From positions 1 through 55,511 of the forward strand of contig JAFSPZ010000004.1 of NCBI GenBank assembly GCA_017451225.1: 55,511 bases of DNA. The letters are read 5' to 3'. This stretch comes from Muribaculaceae bacterium (lineage in GTDB: Bacteria > Bacteroidota > Bacteroidia > Bacteroidales > Muribaculaceae). A program made the translations under genes and the position numbers. Positions within the stretch are counted from its first letter, which is position 1, and every line of letters begins with the position of its first letter. Shown piece after piece: positions 52,751 to 55,511 of the stretch. Below the pieces are notes generated by a model that did not search any database, was not told the DNA's origin, and worked only from the letters and a program-made list of their open reading frames with translations.

Positions 52751-52840
52751 TTGACTCGGGTGGCTCACTTGACCCAGTGGACTCACTTGATTCAGTTGAC
52801 TCCGCTGACTCGGTTGACTCAGCTGACTCAGCTGACTCAA
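52751..52840. repeat. Ten-copy 9-bp tandem repeat (consensus TTGACTCAG)
   Basis: Ten in-register units of 9 bp with consensus (T/C)TGACTCAG. The last three are nearly identical, and the first five are more diverged. It lies in a 663-base non-coding stretch (52560-53222) that also holds a terminator, an unsupported small reading frame and the downstream promoter. Each unit contains TGACTCA, a near-palindrome. Confidence 0.85.
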
Positions 52841-53136
52841 AATTTGTGGTATAATTTATGAATACATCTGATTATTAGGCGAGTATAGGATTTATTTAAT
52901 AGAATATTTGCATTATTTCACAAAAAAATGCCATAGTTTTTCGATATGTACTACATGTAAAAAATATTTCAAAGAACTCTCTCGGTATAGACCCAGGCAA
53001 AAATATGGAACATGTATAGCGGGAACAAGATTAAAAAGATCATTGCAAGTTTCGACTAGCACTGTCTCAACACATCAACCGATTCACTCTTCGCCCTTAA
53101 TAAATGACACTTTGAAAGAATTTTTAAGCTTTTTTC

Positions 53137-53167
53137 TTTGGATTTACAACTTTTATTGATAAATTTG
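53137..53167 (+). promoter_or_regulatory. Promoter for the leucine-rich-repeat protein
   Basis: TTTG (53137-53140), exactly 19 bases, then TAAATTTG (53160-53167). It is 56 bases before the ATG at 53223. Confidence 0.72.
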
Positions 53168-53222
53168 CCGTGATTTAATAACGGCTTTTGAGGAAACATT
53201 AACCATTTAATATAAATACAAC

Positions 53223-55511
53223 ATGAAACAAAATTTACTAACTAAACACTGCGCCATGCTCCTACTGCTAGCACTCGCCACAGCTTGGAGCACCCCAACC
53301 AGAGCCGACGTGACCATTAACGTCAAAGCCCCATCGGCCCCGCACATGTATGTGTGGAATAGCAGCCAGACTCCATTAAATGGAGCATGGCCGGGTGATG
53401 TAGTTACCAACACTAAAGTTGTAAATGGTGAAACGTACTACACTAAAACCTTTAACGAGAACACCGTCAGTGTCATCTTTGCAAAAGACAACAGCACTCA
53501 AACAGGTGACTTTTCTGGTTTAACAGGCGAAGTATTCTTCCATTATGATGGGGAAACTTTAGCATACGGCAATCTGCCTGATAATGCAACTTATGAGTCA
53601 ACAGGCAAATTTGTGTATTTTGTCAACTCAAAGGATTGGTCCACAGTAAATTGTCATGTATATAATGGCAACTCTACTAATACTGAAGCCATGACATATA
53701 TTGGAAATGACAAAGCTGGTCAAAAAGTCTATAAATGGGGACCAAAAAGCAATCTTGGATTTGATCCTTCAAACGTTATTTTCAACAATGGCACTTGGGC
53801 AGACCAAGGTGGTGTGCAAACTCCAAGCCAATCATACACAAATGGTGGATATTATGTTTATAGTGAAACAAACAATGGAAGCAATACACGATTAGACCTA
53901 GCTGCAACCATTGATGCAAGCCGAATCACTAATACAACAACATATTTTGCTGATGATCATTTCCGTGAAGGTATCACTAAGAGTATTGGCGTTGCTGAGG
54001 GCGCTGCTTTCAATCCCACCGACTATACTGTCTTAGACCTCAGTTACGATAGTGATGCAATGACTGGAAAAATCAGCAATATCTCTGGCATTTCTCACTT
54101 CACAAACCTTGAGGAACTCAATATCTCTAATAACAACATTTCTTATGGTGACATTACTAGTCTAACGAGACTGAAAAAAATTATTGCAGCTGGAAACTCA
54201 GGACTTCAGGGCTTTGGCGTTAATGAACCAGATCCCAATAGTAATCCAGTTCTTAGGATATCCTCTTCATCAGTGCTTGAATATGTTGATGTGTCAAACT
54301 GTGACACATATTATCTAAATGCATTAAATAATAAGTGTGGAACAACATTAAAGACTCTTATTGCAGCAAACAATTCAAGATTTGATTATAGTACTTTCAC
54401 CAATTGCTCTGTTTTGGAATATCTTGACTTTAGCAATTGTGGATTGGTTAGTGACGCATTAAGAGAGGATCGCTTCAAAGGTGCTGGAGGTGCCAATCTC
54501 AAGTATCTTGATGTAAGTAATAACTCATTATTATATAACGTATATGTTAAGGACAAGACAGGTCTTGAAACAATAATAATGAAGAATTGTACAGCTTATG
54601 ACTATGGTTCGTTTGAGTATTGCACCAACCTCAAACATGCTGATTTCAGCGGATGTACTGCATTAGCTTCTGATATGTGGAACCATATAAAACCTGAGGT
54701 ACACACTCAACTTCAATATCTGAATTTGAGCAACGGTACTACAAATGTTAGTGGTCACACATTTAGTTTCCCTGCACTTGACACACTAATGGTCAATAAC
54801 CACAGCACAATTACCGCACTTAACATTGACACTCACTGCCCGAGCATTATTGATATAACTAATGATACTCATTTGACAAACCTGTCCATCACCAATTGTG
54901 GCTTGCCAACTTTGCCAACTATTACATCTACTGGTGCGACATCGCTATATAAACTTGATTTGACTGATAATGTATTTACAGATGTGCCCACTACTGGAAT
55001 CTCGTCACTTACAACCCTTGTGATGAATAACAACCAGCTAGAAGACATAAATGTAAGTGAGAGCAACATTCAATATCTCTATGCTCAGAACAATAATTTC
55101 CAGGCTGGTGACTACACTTTGCCACAGACCTCACTTGTAGGTCTTGACTTGGGCAATAACGGTTTTACCAAGTTTAAAGCAGAGAACAACACCTCGCTCA
55201 AGTCTTTGGCATTGGCAGGAAACACGGACCTCACCGAGATTGAGCTTCACGGAAACACCGCATTGACCCAAACCAGCCCCGATGGCGTTATCGAGAGCGA
55301 CAACGGTCTTTATATCAAGGGTCTGAGTAGCTTGAAGACCCTCAACATCGAGAACAGTAAGTTCAACAAGCTCGGTCAGCAGTCTTCGCTTGAAGGTTGC
55401 ACCGGTCTCACGAAGCTTCAAGCTCGCCACAACGAGTTCACCACCTTTACCAATGGTGTTTATGCACTTGACGTATCAAACAGCGGTAATTATCGCATCC
55501 CCGACCCTACA
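53223..55511 (+). CDS. Secreted starch-binding-like and leucine-rich-repeat protein, N-terminal part
   Basis: The first 763 codons of a gene that runs off the right edge in frame. Residues 1-27 are a signal peptide (ending TRA-D). Residues about 28-120 and 125-220 resemble CBM26 starch-binding modules (HMYVWNSSQTPLNGAWPGD; KFVYFVNSKDWSTVNCHVYN), like those of the amylase at 43617. From about residue 275 there are leucine-rich repeats (FTNLEELNISNNNI, LKYLDVSNNSLL, SLVGLDLGNNGF) continuing to the window end. Such proteins in gut Bacteroidota are often surface-exposed and secreted by the type IX route; the C-terminal sorting signal would lie outside the window. Binding target unknown. Confidence 0.82.
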   Translation, partial: MKQNLLTKHCAMLLLLALATAWSTPTRADVTINVKAPSAPHMYVWNSSQTPLNGAWPGDVVTNTKVVNGETYYTKTFNENTVSVIFAKDNSTQTGDFSGLTGEVFFHYDGETLAYGNLPDNATYESTGKFVYFVNSKDWSTVNCHVYNGNSTNTEAMTYIGNDKAGQKVYKWGPKSNLGFDPSNVIFNNGTWADQGGVQTPSQSYTNGGYYVYSETNNGSNTRLDLAATIDASRITNTTTYFADDHFREGITKSIGVAEGAAFNPTDYTVLDLSYDSDAMTGKISNISGISHFTNLEELNISNNNISYGDITSLTRLKKIIAAGNSGLQGFGVNEPDPNSNPVLRISSSSVLEYVDVSNCDTYYLNALNNKCGTTLKTLIAANNSRFDYSTFTNCSVLEYLDFSNCGLVSDALREDRFKGAGGANLKYLDVSNNSLLYNVYVKDKTGLETIIMKNCTAYDYGSFEYCTNLKHADFSGCTALASDMWNHIKPEVHTQLQYLNLSNGTTNVSGHTFSFPALDTLMVNNHSTITALNIDTHCPSIIDITNDTHLTNLSITNCGLPTLPTITSTGATSLYKLDLTDNVFTDVPTTGISSLTTLVMNNNQLEDINVSESNIQYLYAQNNNFQAGDYTLPQTSLVGLDLGNNGFTKFKAENNTSLKSLALAGNTDLTEIELHGNTALTQTSPDGVIESDNGLYIKGLSSLKTLNIENSKFNKLGQQSSLEGCTGLTKLQARHNEFTTFTNGVYALDVSNSGNYRIPDPT

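Noticed and set aside
52751-52840. CRISPR array
   Set aside because: Units are 9 bp and contiguous, with no spacers and no cas genes nearby.
52908-53159. 83-codon open frame in the gap before the LRR gene
   Set aside because: Lacks any motif, has unlike codon use, and contains the -33 element of the next gene.

Overview
The window comes from a Bacteroidales genome (Bacteroidota). The evidence is promoters of the TTTG-N19/20-TAnnTTTG type, a fused MurF-alanine racemase beside a GSCFA protein, a DUF5686 protein, a Porin_O_P-type porin, SCxx-type lipoproteins and an alpha2-type glycyl-tRNA synthetase. Genus cannot be fixed from the sequence alone; a gut commensal such as a Muribaculaceae or Prevotellaceae member would fit. 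No rRNA, tRNA, insertion sequence or CRISPR array was seen.

Region 1 (1-3927, minus strand) is the proximal part of a lysine-fermentation operon: a CoA-transferase alpha subunit, then kal, kce and the first 62 codons of kdd, which leave the window on the left. An NhaC antiporter gene lies upstream under its own promoter.

Region 2 (4373-31856, plus strand) is a very compact run of 27 genes, many with start and stop codons overlapping, that forms an aryl polyene (APE) type biosynthetic cluster. A flexirubin-type tyrosine ammonia-lyase would make 4-coumarate and a PaaK-like ligase would activate it. Three ketosynthases with intact Cys-His-His, a Cys-less chain-length-factor homologue, a short ketosynthase-like protein, two acyl carrier proteins, FabG and two hotdog dehydratases would extend the polyene. 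A methyltransferase, two CrtI-like FAD oxidoreductases, a thioesterase, a GT2 glycosyltransferase and several acyltransferases would tailor it and attach it to lipid. An MMPL exporter fused to an acyltransferase, a LolA-like carrier and outer-membrane proteins would take it to the outer membrane. The dialkylresorcinol genes darA/darB that make true flexirubins are not in the window.

Region 3 (32011-35396) has a secreted dockerin-like and beta-helix protein, a perfect bidirectional terminator, and an unrecognised three-gene minus-strand operon.

Region 4 (35460-43316, minus strand) reads as a phosphate or polyphosphate module. It has a DUF47/PhoU-like protein, a membrane protein fusing a PiT-like transporter domain to a coiled coil and LuxR-type DNA-binding domain, a phosphate-selective-type porin, a lamin-tail lipoprotein, two CYTH-fold proteins and a DASS/SLC13 anion symporter. 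This is the most promising candidate for a little-described system.

Region 5 (43617-55511) has a secreted GH13 amylase with N-terminal dockerin-like repeats and two starch-binding-like modules, a small secreted Lys/Cys-repeat protein, murF-alr, a GSCFA protein, glyS, an FKBP-like lipoprotein, a 9-bp tandem repeat array, and the first 763 codons of a starch-binding-like plus leucine-rich-repeat surface protein that runs off the right end.
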